The position numbers and the translations under genes were made by a program. A model generated the notes under the pieces. The model did not search any database. It saw nothing but the letters and a program-made list of their open reading frames with translations, and was not told the DNA's origin. DNA of 64,000 nt from Cohaesibacter celericrescens (lineage in GTDB: Bacteria > Pseudomonadota > Alphaproteobacteria > Rhizobiales > Cohaesibacteraceae): contig NZ_PKUQ01000022.1 in assembly GCF_002866925.1 (NCBI RefSeq), forward strand, positions 164,401 through 228,400, in the 5' to 3' direction. Below, in pieces: positions 32,480 through 40,342 of the stretch. Positions within the stretch are counted from its first letter, which is position 1. Each line of letters opens with the position of its first letter.

Positions 32480-32960
32480 CACCGCCCTCCTCGATCGCTT
32501 TGATTTCGGCATCCATCGCCACCACAGCCCGCAACAAATCATCGATTTCCTTGCGCAAGCGTGTCTGGATGATCTCGTCTCGTGTGACACAACCATCATT
32601 CGCCAGACATTGCCCGATCCGTCCGGTCACATCGGCCAGCTCGGCATGCAGTCGCCCCAAGGTGCCCACCACATCGCCACGGCCCACCCCATCGGGCAGC
32701 TTGACCAACGCGTGCCCGCTGGCCCGAGCCATGGCCGCGCTCACAACCGGCACACCGCAGTCTTTTTCCAGATCTATGATCACATCAATGCGGGCATATT
32801 CCGGGCTTTGAACCCGTTGATACCGCGACAGCGTGCCAAAGCTGACCCGCGTCACATCAGCGGCACATTCCACCCCGCCGCACTTGCGCGTCAGTTCGCG
32901 CACCTTGCCAATCAGCCGCAAATAGGTCTCTTCAGAGTGAACACGGCCAATATCCGTCAT
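32472..32960 (-). CDS. Early DNA-binding regulator (first gene of minus early operon)
   Basis: 162 residues. The N-terminal half (TYLRLIGKVRELTRKCGG, AADVTRVSFGTLSRYQRVQS) looks like a helix-turn-helix of the CII/Cro-like type, and the C-terminal half is helical (ELADVTGRIGQC, RLRKEIDDLLRAVVAMDAEI), probably for oligomerisation. It is the first gene after the early promoter at 33054-33081, where Cro- or CII-type genes lie in lambdoid phages. Assignment is by position and helix pattern only. Confidence 0.6.
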   Translation of the reverse strand: MTDIGRVHSEETYLRLIGKVRELTRKCGGVECAADVTRVSFGTLSRYQRVQSPEYARIDVIIDLEKDCGVPVVSAAMARASGHALVKLPDGVGRGDVVGTLGRLHAELADVTGRIGQCLANDGCVTRDEIIQTRLRKEIDDLLRAVVAMDAEIKAIEEGGDD

Positions 32961-33053
32961 GGCAAATAATCCTGATTGTTGTCAGTGACAGGAGCCGCCA
33001 GAACGAAAAGAATGGAGTGGGACCCATCCGTAACGAGGCGACAAATCACCTCA

Positions 33054-33081
33054 ATAATCTAATTTTATTGGATTTTGTCAA
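33054..33081 (-). promoter_or_regulatory. Early minus-strand promoter overlapped by operator O1
   Basis: Minus strand TTGACA (33081-33076), 16-base spacer, GATTAT (33059-33054), 94 bases before the first early gene. Operator TCTAA-TTTTA-TTGGA (33058-33072) covers the -10 and spacer. Repressor bound there would block transcription of the early operon. Confidence 0.65.
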
Positions 33082-33100
33082 TATGATAAATGCTAGATAG

Positions 33101-33115
33101 TCTAAAAAATATAGA
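33101..33115. promoter_or_regulatory. Repressor operator O2
   Basis: TCTAA-AAAAT-ATAGA, same half-site spacing as O1, O3 and O4. It lies 19 bases before the repressor ATG and may mediate autoregulation. TTGTCA (33075) and TAGTCT (33098) could be the repressor's own promoter. Confidence 0.6.
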
Positions 33116-33134
33116 TCGTGCTAATCTATCAGCC

Positions 33135-33452
33135 ATGAAACAAAAAGAAATTACAGGACGTTACGCCGATATTGCCCTGCGCCTACGCGCCGCACGGTCT
33201 TATTTCGATATGCCGCAAAAGGATTTTGCCGAAGCAGCAAACGTTCAGCAGAAATCCTATAATCAATGGGAGAGCGGCGATTTCCGTATTTCCATTCAGG
33301 GCGCAATCAAATTGCGTGAAAGATACGGGATCTCTTTGGACTTTATATATGTCGGCAACATGGACGCATTACCTACCAAAATGTCCAATGCATTGGCGTC
33401 CATATTGCGAGACAGCGCCTCCAGCGCATCAAAAGACAGCGGCGAAGACTGA
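33135..33452 (+). CDS. CI-like repressor (XRE helix-turn-helix)
   Basis: 105 residues from MKQKEITGRYADIALRL. A compact HTH_XRE domain fills most of it: RLRAARSYFDMPQKDFAEAANVQQKSYNQWESGDFRI, then AIKLRERYGISLDFIYVG. There is no S24 peptidase domain, so induction would not go through RecA-stimulated self-cleavage; the Rha-type antirepressor at 30574 could do it instead. The ATG at 33135 is chosen over 33090, whose upstream part overlaps operator O2. Divergent from the early minus operon with operators in between. Confidence 0.85.
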   Translation: MKQKEITGRYADIALRLRAARSYFDMPQKDFAEAANVQQKSYNQWESGDFRISIQGAIKLRERYGISLDFIYVGNMDALPTKMSNALASILRDSASSASKDSGED

Positions 33453-33722
33453 GCCCCCAGCAGCAATTTCTGAAACCTCTCATCTTCCGTCATACGCATA
33501 CTCCTCACATGCTGCATTATGAGAACAAACAAAGAACTTTGCAACTTGTGATTTCTGACTATGCATAACAAATCAACTATCGATAGGACTGTCGGGTTAA
33601 ACTCATTCAGCATCGCCTGGTTCATATAGACTTTGCCCAATAAACGAATTGTAACTTGAACAGCCAACCCAGAACAATTTAGGCTTAAAGAGTCGCAAGG
33701 CTCCAAATCAGGAACAGGCAAA
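33453..33722 (+). other. Gap after the repressor, no gene seen
   Basis: 270 bases of mixed composition. An antisense ORF that runs into the repressor is not convincing. It may hold the 3' end of the repressor transcript and the start of the next small gene's leader (AGGA near 33713). Confidence 0.4.
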
Positions 33723-33959
33723 GTGCTGTATATTTATAGTGAGATTGCCGCGATTATCATTGCTGTACTGATTGTCTATTTGATCAAACGCGGCCCAAAA
33801 TCACGGACAAAAGAGGCTTTGCACCATCGCATGGCCCTTAAAGAAGCCCTGCCCCAAACCAAAGCCACAGTAAAGAACGGCAGCCAAAGGATCGACGACG
33901 CTGTCGCCGTGCTCAAATCAACCGACGAACAACCCAACCCACCTCAACCCAAAGAGTAA
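33723..33959 (+). CDS. Small single-pass membrane protein (GTG start)
   Basis: 78 residues with one N-terminal transmembrane helix ([21 protein letters not shown]) and a charged tail ending in Pro-rich NPPQPKE. The GTG start has AGGA 10 bases upstream. It lies between the repressor and operator pair O3/O4, so it could be co-expressed with the repressor in the lysogen. Superinfection-exclusion role possible; not recognised. Confidence 0.6.
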   Translation: MLYIYSEIAAIIIAVLIVYLIKRGPKSRTKEALHHRMALKEALPQTKATVKNGSQRIDDAVAVLKSTDEQPNPPQPKE

Positions 33960-33977
33960 ATGGCAACCAATAACAAA

Positions 33978-34029
33978 TCTAATTATTTTAGATAATAATA
34001 TTGACAGTCTAATATTTTTAGATAATCAT
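33978..34029 (+). promoter_or_regulatory. Second operator pair O3/O4 and plus-strand early promoter
   Basis: Two perfect palindromes TCTAA-TTATT-TTAGA (33978-33992) and TCTAA-TATTT-TTAGA (34008-34022). TTGACA (34001-34006) lies between them and AATCAT (34024-34029) follows with a 17-base spacer, so O4 fills the spacer of a promoter driving 34067-35234. The arrangement parallels lambda OL/OR control by one repressor. Confidence 0.72.
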
Positions 34030-34066
34030 CCTCCTGTATATTTATACCAGCTTCAGGAGGCAGGCT

Positions 34067-34210
34067 ATGTCTTTCCGGCTATCCAAACCAGCACGCGAAG
34101 AAGCCTTGCGCTATGCCGCATCGCTTCGTTTCCTCCCCGAAGCACTCTTCGCATTGGCCGGATCAAGCGCCTGTCTCCTGACCCTCTTTTTGATAGCAGG
34201 AGCAATCTAA
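34067..34210 (+). CDS. Small hydrophobic early protein (47 aa)
   Basis: [20 protein letters not shown] followed by a hydrophobic stretch ([22 protein letters not shown]). A perfect AGGAGG lies 6 bases before the ATG, and the TAA overlaps the ATG of the GapR-like gene by one base, so it is very likely translated. One transmembrane helix at the C-terminus. Function unknown; it is the first gene of the repressor-controlled plus-strand operon. Confidence 0.65.
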   Translation: MSFRLSKPAREEALRYAASLRFLPEALFALAGSSACLLTLFLIAGAI

Positions 34211-34467
34211 TGACCAGTCATGGTGGTGTTGCAGCGGACCAACTCCGCGCCCTTGTGGAACGCATCGAGCGTTTGGAAGAGGAAAAGAAAGCCATCTCGG
34301 ATGATATCAGCGATATCTATTCAGAGGCCAAAGGCAACGGCTATGACGTCAAAGTCATCCGTCAGGTCGTGCGCCTGCGCAAGCAAGACAGCAACGAGCG
34401 CGAAGAAATGGAAGCGCTGCTCGATCTCTATTTGCATGCGCTAGGAATGGCACCGGCACCGGAATAA
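34210..34467 (+). CDS. gapR: GapR/DUF2312-family nucleoid-associated protein, phage-encoded
   Basis: 85 residues that match the family along their whole length: [71 protein letters not shown]. GapR in Caulobacter is an essential protein that encircles overtwisted DNA ahead of replication and transcription and stimulates gyrase and topo IV. A prophage copy under repressor control could relieve torsional stress during phage replication or reshape host DNA. It is coupled to the 47-residue gene by a one-base stop/start overlap. Confidence 0.92.
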   Translation: MTSHGGVAADQLRALVERIERLEEEKKAISDDISDIYSEAKGNGYDVKVIRQVVRLRKQDSNEREEMEALLDLYLHALGMAPAPE

Positions 34468-34559
34468 CTGCCGACGCGGCCCATTGCAACACAATGCATA
34501 AGAGCGATAGAAACAGGCATCAGTAATTACGCATCAACCACCCTCACCTAGGCATAAAC

Positions 34560-34964
34560 ATGAAATACCACGCCGGAACAGTTTCTTTCTTGGCCATCAC
34601 AGCAGTTGCCGTCTGGTTCTTTACCGGTCCAATGCCAATTTGCTCATTCGGGTCTCGCTATTCGTGTGTGGTGGATGGTGACACCTTTTGGCTAGAAGGC
34701 ACCAAATACCGCCTCAAGGGCGTGGACACACCAGAGATGAAGGGCAAATGCAGCAACGAGCGCAGACTGGCCGAGCGCGCATCAGAAGCCCTCAGTGCAC
34801 ATCTAGGCCAAGGCGAACTCAAACTGCAGACCTTTGGCGAGGATCGCTTTGGGCGCACCTTGGTCAAGATCTCATCAGACGGCCAAGACGCAGGCCAAAT
34901 GCTCCTCGACAAAAAGCTCGCCAGACAATGGCCCGATGGTCAAAAATTCTGGTGCGATAACTGA
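34560..34964 (+). CDS. Membrane-anchored or secreted thermonuclease (SNase family)
   Basis: 134 residues. An N-terminal hydrophobic segment (about 8-25) is a signal or anchor. The SNase-like domain follows: CVVDGDTFWL, YRLKGVDTPEM, and EDRFGRTLVKI supply the usual Asp, Arg and Glu/Arg active-site positions. Short Cys pairs (PICSFGSRYSC, KCSNER, KFWCDN) could form disulfides in the periplasm. It may degrade incoming or host DNA at the envelope. It is the third gene of the repressor-controlled operon. Confidence 0.85.
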   Translation: MKYHAGTVSFLAITAVAVWFFTGPMPICSFGSRYSCVVDGDTFWLEGTKYRLKGVDTPEMKGKCSNERRLAERASEALSAHLGQGELKLQTFGEDRFGRTLVKISSDGQDAGQMLLDKKLARQWPDGQKFWCDN

Positions 34965-34976
34965 TAGGTCGAGGCT

Positions 34977-35234
34977 ATGAAAACCATATTCCTATTGATG
35001 GCGCAATATGACGGGCAAGCCGTGATCCCGCTGGAGAATATCTGCGAAGACTTCTTCGGCCTGACGCATCAGAAGTTCCTGCGCAAACTAAATGACGGCC
35101 AAATAGACCTGCCCGTCATCCGCATGGAAGGCAGCCAAAAATGCCGCAAAGGCGTCCACGTGCAGGACTTGGCGGAATACATCGAGCGCCGCCGCCAAGC
35201 CGCGCAGAAGGAACATCAGGCGTTTTGGGGGTGA
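34977..35234 (+). CDS. PrtN-like transcriptional activator
   Basis: 85 residues aligning over the full length with the pyocin activator PrtN family: MKTIFLLMAQYDGQAVIPLE, FGLTHQKFLRKLNDGQIDLPV, QKCRKGVHVQDLAEYIERRRQ. PrtN switches on pyocin (tailocin) genes in Pseudomonas by binding P-box sites. In this prophage it could be the late activator that recognises the four-copy motif heading the late units; that link is inference. It ends the plus-strand operon and converges with the TIR gene. Confidence 0.88.
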   Translation: MKTIFLLMAQYDGQAVIPLENICEDFFGLTHQKFLRKLNDGQIDLPVIRMEGSQKCRKGVHVQDLAEYIERRRQAAQKEHQAFWG

Positions 35235-35239
35235 GTGCT

Positions 35240-37156
35240 TTAACTTGCTAACCGAGCCATTTGATTTTTGATTAGTTCACTTATGCGATTAACAACTCTT
35301 TCCATATCACGCTCCTTCCCCAAATCGGAAACAATTGAATTTCTTCCGAGCAAAAGCAGTTCAGAGGTACCATCTTCTTTTCTAATTCTCCGAAAGAACT
35401 GCGCATTTGTAATTTTCTGTTCATTAGACCTCGAATTATCCAGAAATAACACGAAAGAGTTTTCTGGAATACTCCTATAGGCGGTGTCTAAATAATGTGA
35501 AATCTCTTGATCAATATCTTTTGATTGGACCGAGGCCATCGAAATCGTATCAATCACAGTGGTAGATGGCTTATTTACCAATACCTCAATACTTCCAGTT
35601 AGTCGGATTGAAAGTTGCTTCAATTCCTGATTCTTCATTGGTAGGAAAATAATGTGAGTAGGAAGCTTTGATAGGTCATCTGCCGTCTCTACCTCGCTTT
35701 TCGATTTCTCCTCTAACGTTTTAATGATCTTTCCTGCCCACTCAAACTCAGGCCTAAGAGCTGCAATTTTATCTATTAGACCTCTATTATCTTCTACAAA
35801 TTGAGATATACCTTCAAGCAATTTTGGTTGTCCATTGCCACCAACAGCTGTCAGCCTATCCAACTGACCCGCAAGGTCATCAGTCACAATTTTAAAATGC
35901 TGCGTCTTCTTGATGACTTCCCATACGAACTTTCCGGACCCAGCCGCAGCTAATCCGCCGATTAAAGGACTTGCGGTTGCAACCCAAGCAGCACCACCAA
36001 CAAACACCACGAGGGCCGAACTAGCAAACATCAAGCGCATGCCTCTATTGCGAGCGAGTTGCGGATCATTTGGAATGGGTGCTGTTATATCTACAATCGC
36101 TTCTGCAGCTTCTGCTTCCACCACTTCGGATGCGGCGGCTACTTTGGCACCGAACTCCGCGATTAGCTCCATCTCTTTATTATAAATTTCTGGTGTCGTC
36201 TCAAACTGGTGGGCATCGGCCACCAGTTTACGGCCAGTCTCTGACGCCATAATGAGAGGGCCATGCATCGAGCAAACGGAATCAATTGCTTCTGCTTCAA
36301 TTGGCCCAGGTGCGGGCCACTCGCCAGAGGTTTCCTCAACTTGGGCCTTAGCCCGAGCAGCAATTATCCGAGTCCCAATTGCGTAGAGAACTGTGTAGTT
36401 TACTTTCCTGAGTTCTTTTGAAAGCTCTGCTTCATAACGTTGTATCAAAGGTTGATACAACTCTGCTTGCGGGATATTGGACTTCCTGAATTTATCTAAC
36501 AAATATTGCAGAGGACCTTCTCTCGCAAGCAATTCGTTCCGAAAGACTTCGATTGTATCGTAATCGTTTTCCTCAACACCGGTTGAAACAAGAGACAGCT
36601 TTGAGTTTTCGGACACACCAAATCTGACAAATGATGATTGATCAGGCACTGATTTCAAAATTTCGAGTGAAGTATCAGATGTCAAATCTACACTTTCTGC
36701 AGAACCAATTTGAGGCTGGAGCTGCAGTGCGTTGATTAAGCTCATGCGGAGGAGAGACACAGTCCGCTCAATTTCTCCTTGGTTTCTTGCAAATTCCATC
36801 TGAATAATATTAATCGGATGAGGGATTGTGCTAACATCCATCTCAGTCACAACCACAGGGTAGAGTAATTTGTTGTATTGAATTGCAAGCTCTGCCTCTT
36901 TGAGCACCATGCTTGAGTTTATGGAAGTGGGGGTGACCAAAAGAACGACAGCGTCGGATTCCTTGATTGCGGAATCAACCCCTCCAGTCATCCTCATTGT
37001 ATCTAGTGTTCCTGAAAAAAAGACCTTGGGAGCTATAACATCCACATTTGAGGCAAGTGCACGAGCAAAGGGCATTACCAGGTCTTCGTCAGAAGCTGAG
37101 TACGAAAAGAACACTGCTGCTTTGTTGATGCTGTTACCGGAAATATCATCTGACAT
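35240..37156 (-). CDS. TIR-domain protein with central transmembrane hairpin (candidate defence effector)
   Basis: 638 residues from MSDDISGNSINK; an upstream TTG start is less likely. Residues 12-140 form a TIR domain: AAVFFSYSASDEDLVMPFAR, SDAVVLLVTPTSINSS, with Glu87 (MVLKEAEL) at the position of the NADase catalytic Glu. A helical middle follows, then two hydrophobic helices (about 385-425) and a C-terminal soluble domain (about 440-638). It is AT-rich, points opposite to the adjacent plus-strand operon, and lies directly next to attR, where prophages often carry lysogen-expressed cargo. Bacterial TIR proteins often deplete NAD+ during phage infection; activity here is inferred. Confidence 0.75.
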   Translation of the reverse strand: MSDDISGNSINKAAVFFSYSASDEDLVMPFARALASNVDVIAPKVFFSGTLDTMRMTGGVDSAIKESDAVVLLVTPTSINSSMVLKEAELAIQYNKLLYPVVVTEMDVSTIPHPINIIQMEFARNQGEIERTVSLLRMSLINALQLQPQIGSAESVDLTSDTSLEILKSVPDQSSFVRFGVSENSKLSLVSTGVEENDYDTIEVFRNELLAREGPLQYLLDKFRKSNIPQAELYQPLIQRYEAELSKELRKVNYTVLYAIGTRIIAARAKAQVEETSGEWPAPGPIEAEAIDSVCSMHGPLIMASETGRKLVADAHQFETTPEIYNKEMELIAEFGAKVAAASEVVEAEAAEAIVDITAPIPNDPQLARNRGMRLMFASSALVVFVGGAAWVATASPLIGGLAAAGSGKFVWEVIKKTQHFKIVTDDLAGQLDRLTAVGGNGQPKLLEGISQFVEDNRGLIDKIAALRPEFEWAGKIIKTLEEKSKSEVETADDLSKLPTHIIFLPMKNQELKQLSIRLTGSIEVLVNKPSTTVIDTISMASVQSKDIDQEISHYLDTAYRSIPENSFVLFLDNSRSNEQKITNAQFFRRIRKEDGTSELLLLGRNSIVSDLGKERDMERVVNRISELIKNQMARLAS

Positions 37157-37399
37157 AAAGAATGGATCACAACTTAGAGATTGCAAATTTGATGAGGCTC
37201 ACCCGCGCAGGCGTCGCACCCACTCACTACATAATTGTAAAACCAACAATTTGACAACTCAAAATACTATTACTTCATTTTGGAACATTGTTGTGAGGCA
37301 GCTTCAAACATGAAGAAAATACAACATTCAGGTACAACAAACCTCAACAACATTGCCTATGCACTTGAACTTTATAATATTTTTTTTCAATGCACCCCA
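37157..37399. promoter_or_regulatory. Phage right-end DNA before attR, with inverted repeat
   Basis: AT-rich, no gene. TTGTTGTGAGG (37289-37299) faces CCTCAACAACA (37342-37352) as an imperfect inverted repeat. It may be an integrase or excisionase arm site of attR and also includes the TIR promoter region. Confidence 0.4.
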
Positions 37400-37430
37400 T
37401 CCATCATGGGCGCAACCGAGAACACCTTAG
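37400..37430. repeat. attR core (31 bp), also the left end of a second prophage remnant
   Basis: Identical to the attL core at 732-762. To its right, similarity to the left phage end continues to 37531, which a simple attR would not show. Therefore the DNA beyond is another prophage's left end, giving a tandem arrangement in dusA. Confidence 0.88.
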
Positions 37431-37576
37431 TCATTGATTTGTATTGTTCTTTCATATTTTCCAATGACTTGACTGCCTTTTGATGTGGTACGATTTGTTC
37501 TCATTCAAACCCATTATTGACTATTTCTGCCCACGTTGTTCCGCAATGTTGTACCGATTGGTGGGATGTTGTACCG

Positions 37577-37770
37577 ATGGGAACTATATCAGAACGAAAG
37601 TGCAAAAACGGATTCTTTCCGTGGCCTTTCTTGCGCAGATTGTCATAAAGCGGGCTGGCCAGATTGTCCACTGCGAGAATAAAACATTCGATCGAAGGCG
37701 GACAGCCGAAAAATGGCTTGAAAAGCAAGAAGCCGAACTGGCTAAACCAGATGTCCCAAAGAGGCACTAA
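37577..37770 (+). pseudogene. Degraded integrase 5' end of a second prophage
   Basis: Starts MGTISERKCKNGF like the intact integrase (MGTINERKRKNGS), then a frameshift moves the homology to another frame: LAQIVIKRAGQIVHCENKTF and RRTAEKWLEKQEAELAKPD match residues 18-57 of the intact copy. It stops near 37770, where phage tail sequence begins. About 60 of 361 residues remain. Direct repeats ATGTTGTACCGAT at 37546-37558 and 37566-37578 lie just upstream. Confidence 0.88.
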
Positions 37771-37926
37771 TTTCTTCAGTCTCTTCAATATCCCGAACAC
37801 CGGTAGCGACATTCCAAGTACGCTGTGAATTGGCCCACTGTTGGTTGCGGTCTTCCCTGCCCGATCCAGCCATCACCACTTGCGTGCGCCGTTTGGGTCC
37901 ACCCGTCGCACCTAAATCAATTCTGG
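37767..37926 (-). pseudogene. 5' stub of a DUF2460 tail gene from the second prophage
   Basis: This stretch matches 14098-14258 of the resident DUF2460 gene at roughly 85 percent by eye (ISEVLEEIDRVGT... replaced by a diverged version of the NSRRSWNVGTGVRD block, then PKRRTQVVMAGSGRED). It corresponds to the beginning of the protein up to about residue 60. It adjoins the integrase stub directly, so roughly 13 kb of a sister prophage was deleted between them, as was everything beyond its tail gene start. Confidence 0.82.
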
Positions 37927-37927
37927 T

Positions 37928-38950
37928 TCAAGACGCTTGCCGCCGGTATTCTGTCGGAGACAGGCCGACTTCTTTTTTGAATACCTTGCTGAAGTAATTC
38001 ATGTCCTGAAAAGACAAGTCGAGCGCGATATTGGTGATCGGCAAATCGCTGCTTATCAGTAGTTCCTTGGCGCGTAGGATGCGCCTTTGTTTGACATAGG
38101 CGATGAATGTTTCATTCATCGTTTTCTTGAAAAGACGACTGAAATAACTCGGGCTGATGCTGGCGCAATCGGCCGCTTCTTCAAGGGTTATTGCCTTGTG
38201 TAGATTACGCTCTATGAAGTTCAGCACATTCTGCATCCGCTCGGGAGAGCGTCCGAAATGATCTTCCGACACTTCAAACAGGATGTCTATCATTTGACAA
38301 AAGATATCCTGAATTGCATTGCGGCTACGTCCGTCCAGCTTATGACCCTGCAAATTGTTTATCTGATCGAGCAATGCATCAGGAAGTTGCAATTTTTTCT
38401 CATCGGTCAATTCCAGCATGGCCGTTGAGAATTCAAGGATGGACTGACGTGGAGACACCCCCTTTTGCGCATAGATCCATTCTATATGACGCCGCACTTG
38501 CGAAAGGCAATCACAGTAGCAATTCTGTTCCAACAGATACCAAATCTGGCCCGCAATTTCGCTGTTGGTACGGTGCGATCCTAGCTCTTTAAGACAATCA
38601 TCGACCGCTTGCAACAAGGCTTCTGTTCGCACAGGTTTGAGCAAATACTCATCGGTTTTTAGGTGGATGGCCGTCTGCATAATTTCAAAATAATCATAGG
38701 CGGTCAGGATTATAATTTTGGTGTGGAGCTGTCTGTCTCGCACAATCTGGATGATTTCCAGCCCATTTGGTTTGGGGATATTGATATCGACAAGCATCAG
38801 ATCAATGGAGTGATTATCAAGCAAGTCAACAGCTTGTGCACCGTTGCGCGCCTCGCCGATGATATTGATCTCACTTCGGTTTCGGGTCAGAATCGAACTG
38901 AGGGCCCTCCGCTCCAGCTCTTCATCCTCAACGATTGCAACATTATACAT
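37928..38950 (-). CDS. Response regulator with AraC-type DNA-binding domain
   Basis: 340 residues. The receiver domain (1-120) has acidic residues at the N-terminus (IVEDEE), phosphoacceptor Asp55 (LMLVDINIPKPNG), Thr in IILTAYD and Lys in YLLKPVR. The C-terminus (about 240-340) is an AraC double HTH: ITLEEAADCASISPSYFSRLFKK and ITNIALDLSFQDMNYFSKVFKKEVGLSPTEYRR. It overlaps no gene; the kinase lies 30 bases upstream. Likely activator of the microcompartment genes. The stop codon lies 2 bases from the prophage remnant, so its last residues may have been shaped by the deletion. Confidence 0.88.
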   Translation of the reverse strand: MYNVAIVEDEELERRALSSILTRNRSEINIIGEARNGAQAVDLLDNHSIDLMLVDINIPKPNGLEIIQIVRDRQLHTKIIILTAYDYFEIMQTAIHLKTDEYLLKPVRTEALLQAVDDCLKELGSHRTNSEIAGQIWYLLEQNCYCDCLSQVRRHIEWIYAQKGVSPRQSILEFSTAMLELTDEKKLQLPDALLDQINNLQGHKLDGRSRNAIQDIFCQMIDILFEVSEDHFGRSPERMQNVLNFIERNLHKAITLEEAADCASISPSYFSRLFKKTMNETFIAYVKQRRILRAKELLISSDLPITNIALDLSFQDMNYFSKVFKKEVGLSPTEYRRQAS

Positions 38951-38980
38951 CAGCGCATGCTTTCATCTGTTGCGGCCCAA

Positions 38981-40342
38981 TCAAACCTTGTCCACCATTA
39001 GAAACTTGCAAGGATCAAATTCCATAGGGAAACGGATACGCACCAATGTTCCTTTACCGTTGCGATAAGGGCTAACCATTTCAAGCGCATAATCGTCTCC
39101 GAAGAAATGCCTAAGGCGACTATCCACGTTATGAACCCCAATACTTTTGCGATCCCCGTGGTCTGCCTCGCCCTTCAAAACCGCTTGCTTACGTTTTGGA
39201 GTTATACCTTCGCCGTTGTCCTCGATATCAATGATTATATCCTGACCGTCAGAATAGGCACACAGGTCGATCACACCGCCCTCTTGGCGTGGTTCTACCG
39301 CATAGTTTATGCAATTTTCAACGATAGGCTGCAGCACCATGAACGGGCATAGCACATCGTTAAAAGCTTCCGGCACGTCAATTTTGATCTCAAAGCGATC
39401 GCCTAATCGAAGTTGCTGTAAATAGAGATAGTTCCGGACATGCTCCACTTCGGTTGCCAATGGGGCAAACTGCGAGCCACTTTTCTTTAAAACGTAACGC
39501 ATCATGTCGGCAAAGGCATGCACGGTGCGTTCCGTTTCATCTGCATTCTCAATCAGCGCAAGGCGGGATATTGTGTTCAACACATTAAACAAGAAATGCG
39601 GATTGACCTGATAGGACAGAGCTTGCAGTTCAGATTCCCGCAGTGATTTTTCCAGCTCCACACGCCGTTTGGACTCTTCCATGAGGCGCAAATTTTTACT
39701 GTAGAGCTCCTGAGAAACCACATTGGAATAGCTCTCTTCTACCAAATAGGAGGCGATATTGAGCAAGGAAAAGGCGGCGCTACGCAATCGCTTGTAGGAA
39801 ATATCCCAAGTCTCACTGTGTAGAGAGAGAAGATTTGCATCTTCTTTCCAGGATTCTGCGGTTGCAAATATCGTAGACATGTCTTCAAGCTTGACGTCCT
39901 TGTCGTCGCCAGTCAGCTTGACCTGCCCTCCAACCACAGCCCCGATATAGTGCCCTTTCATCGTGATTGGCGCTGCAAAATCCACCAGACCACAATGACA
40001 TTTGTAGATTGAGGGCTCGCCCGTAGACAGTGCAATTCGGCCACCCACCGCATCACAATGAAAGCAGCGCTCACGAAACTTTTCTGTTTGCCGGATGGTG
40101 TTGCAAAAAGACGTAAAACCACTCGGTTTTGTAACGGGTACACCATCGGGATCGACAATAACAATGGCAACACCAACTGCATCACTAAAGTCATCCTGCA
40201 CTTTTTGCAGAACATCCACACTGATCAGGTCTACTAAACTCTTGCGAGTAACACCCTCTGGCTCTCCTGTCACAGATTTTCCTGAACTCATTCTAGTGCT
40301 GATAAATCCCTCATCCGCAAAGCCTTCGTAGGATTGCTGCAC
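38981..40342 (-). CDS. PocR-domain sensor histidine kinase (LytS-type)
   Basis: 453 residues. An N-terminal PocR domain (about 35-215; SVDVLQKVQDDFSDAVGVAI and clustered Cys in ERCFHCDAVGG and KCHCGLVDFAAPI) is a ligand-sensing module known from propanediol regulators. The kinase part has QVNPHFLFNVLNTIS (phosphoaccepting His) and an ATPase with MVLQPIVENCINYAVEP and DNGEGI. No transmembrane helix, so it should sense a cytoplasmic metabolite. GTG at 40342 has GGGAGGAAA 6 bases upstream but overlaps metK by 32 bases; ATG at 40291 is the alternative. Confidence 0.85.
   Translation of the reverse strand: MQQSYEGFADEGFISTRMSSGKSVTGEPEGVTRKSLVDLISVDVLQKVQDDFSDAVGVAIVIVDPDGVPVTKPSGFTSFCNTIRQTEKFRERCFHCDAVGGRIALSTGEPSIYKCHCGLVDFAAPITMKGHYIGAVVGGQVKLTGDDKDVKLEDMSTIFATAESWKEDANLLSLHSETWDISYKRLRSAAFSLLNIASYLVEESYSNVVSQELYSKNLRLMEESKRRVELEKSLRESELQALSYQVNPHFLFNVLNTISRLALIENADETERTVHAFADMMRYVLKKSGSQFAPLATEVEHVRNYLYLQQLRLGDRFEIKIDVPEAFNDVLCPFMVLQPIVENCINYAVEPRQEGGVIDLCAYSDGQDIIIDIEDNGEGITPKRKQAVLKGEADHGDRKSIGVHNVDSRLRHFFGDDYALEMVSPYRNGKGTLVRIRFPMEFDPCKFLMVDKV

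Larger units (their letters stand above)
732..37430. mobile_element. Integrated temperate siphophage (about 36.7 kb) in dusA
   Basis: A complete phage gene set lies between two copies of a dusA-derived core (732-762 and 37400-37430): integrase, lysis, tail, head, packaging, replication and immunity modules. Late genes are almost all on the minus strand with frequent ATGA stop/start overlaps. The tail module is GTA-like (DUF2460, DUF2163, NlpC/P60, TIM-barrel tail tip) and the head is HK97-type. Integration at the 5' end of dusA is an established habit of one tyrosine-recombinase family. No essential structural gene is visibly broken, so the element could be inducible; that is inference. Confidence 0.95.

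Noticed and set aside
33296..33721. Minus-strand ORF across the repressor gene
   Set aside because: The plus-strand reading has a clear XRE domain with operators in front; the antisense reading has no recognised feature.
37501..37812. Minus-strand ORF over the integrase remnant
   Set aside because: Antisense to the clear integrase homology, with no motif.
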